Below, one piece after another: positions 24,545 through 24,548 of a DNA stretch of 24,548 nucleotides. The notes below the pieces were generated by a model that was not told the origin of the DNA, searched no databases, and saw nothing but the letters and a program-made list of their open reading frames with translations. Origin of the DNA: CAZJAD01 sp964543855 (GTDB lineage Bacteria; Electryoneota; RPQS01; DYHQ01); NCBI GenBank assembly GCA_964543855.1, contig CAZJAD010000025.1, positions 1-24,548 of the forward strand, read 5' to 3'. The first letter of the stretch is position 1, and each line of letters starts with the position of its first letter. The position numbers and the translations under genes were made by a program.

Positions 24545-24548
24545 CCCA

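Overview
The window is a densely packed bacterial chromosome segment of fairly high GC, with every credible gene on the minus strand. Transcription therefore runs from position 24548 towards position 1. The gene content is core: cell-wall synthesis, cell shape, DNA replication, purine synthesis and translation. The bacterium makes peptidoglycan, uses the MreBCD/RodA/PBP2 elongation machinery and is probably rod-shaped. A GWxTD-domain protein in the chain hints at an FCB-affiliated or nearby uncultivated phylum, but I cannot place the organism from this window alone.

Reading in the direction of transcription: (1) 24544-19869 holds murA (first committed step of peptidoglycan precursor synthesis) and dnaE (replicative polymerase), joined by a 4-base GTGA overlap. 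(2) 19860-19125 is an accessory island. It holds a REP-associated tyrosine transposase (RAYT) gene bracketed by two identical 32-base palindromic repeats in opposite orientation, followed by a regularly spaced row of six different hairpins that reaches almost to the start of rimO. (3) 19101-13417 is a tight block of rimO, a secreted GWxTD-domain protein, an LD-carboxypeptidase, purN and purH, with stop/start overlaps at three of its four junctions. (4) 13301-9933 holds a P-type plasma-membrane H+-ATPase, a small HEAT-repeat protein and an unrecognised 114-residue protein. This block sits between the purine genes and the shape genes, its last two genes look less GC-rich, and it may be an inserted cassette. 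(5) 9887-2243 is the shape operon mreB-mreC-mreD-mrdA-rodA, continued by an exported M23 peptidase and a rhomboid protease with spacings of 4 bases or less after mreD. (6) 2191-1 is valS, cut by the window edge.

The cell-wall theme links distant parts. MurA makes the precursor, RodA and PBP2 polymerise and cross-link it under MreBCD control, and the M23 peptidase and LD-carboxypeptidase trim or recycle it. Many junctions have the form TGATG or GTGA, so translation of adjacent genes is probably coupled. I found no tRNA, rRNA, CRISPR array or convincing plus-strand gene. The most unusual structure is the RAYT gene with its repeats and the neighbouring row of hairpins.
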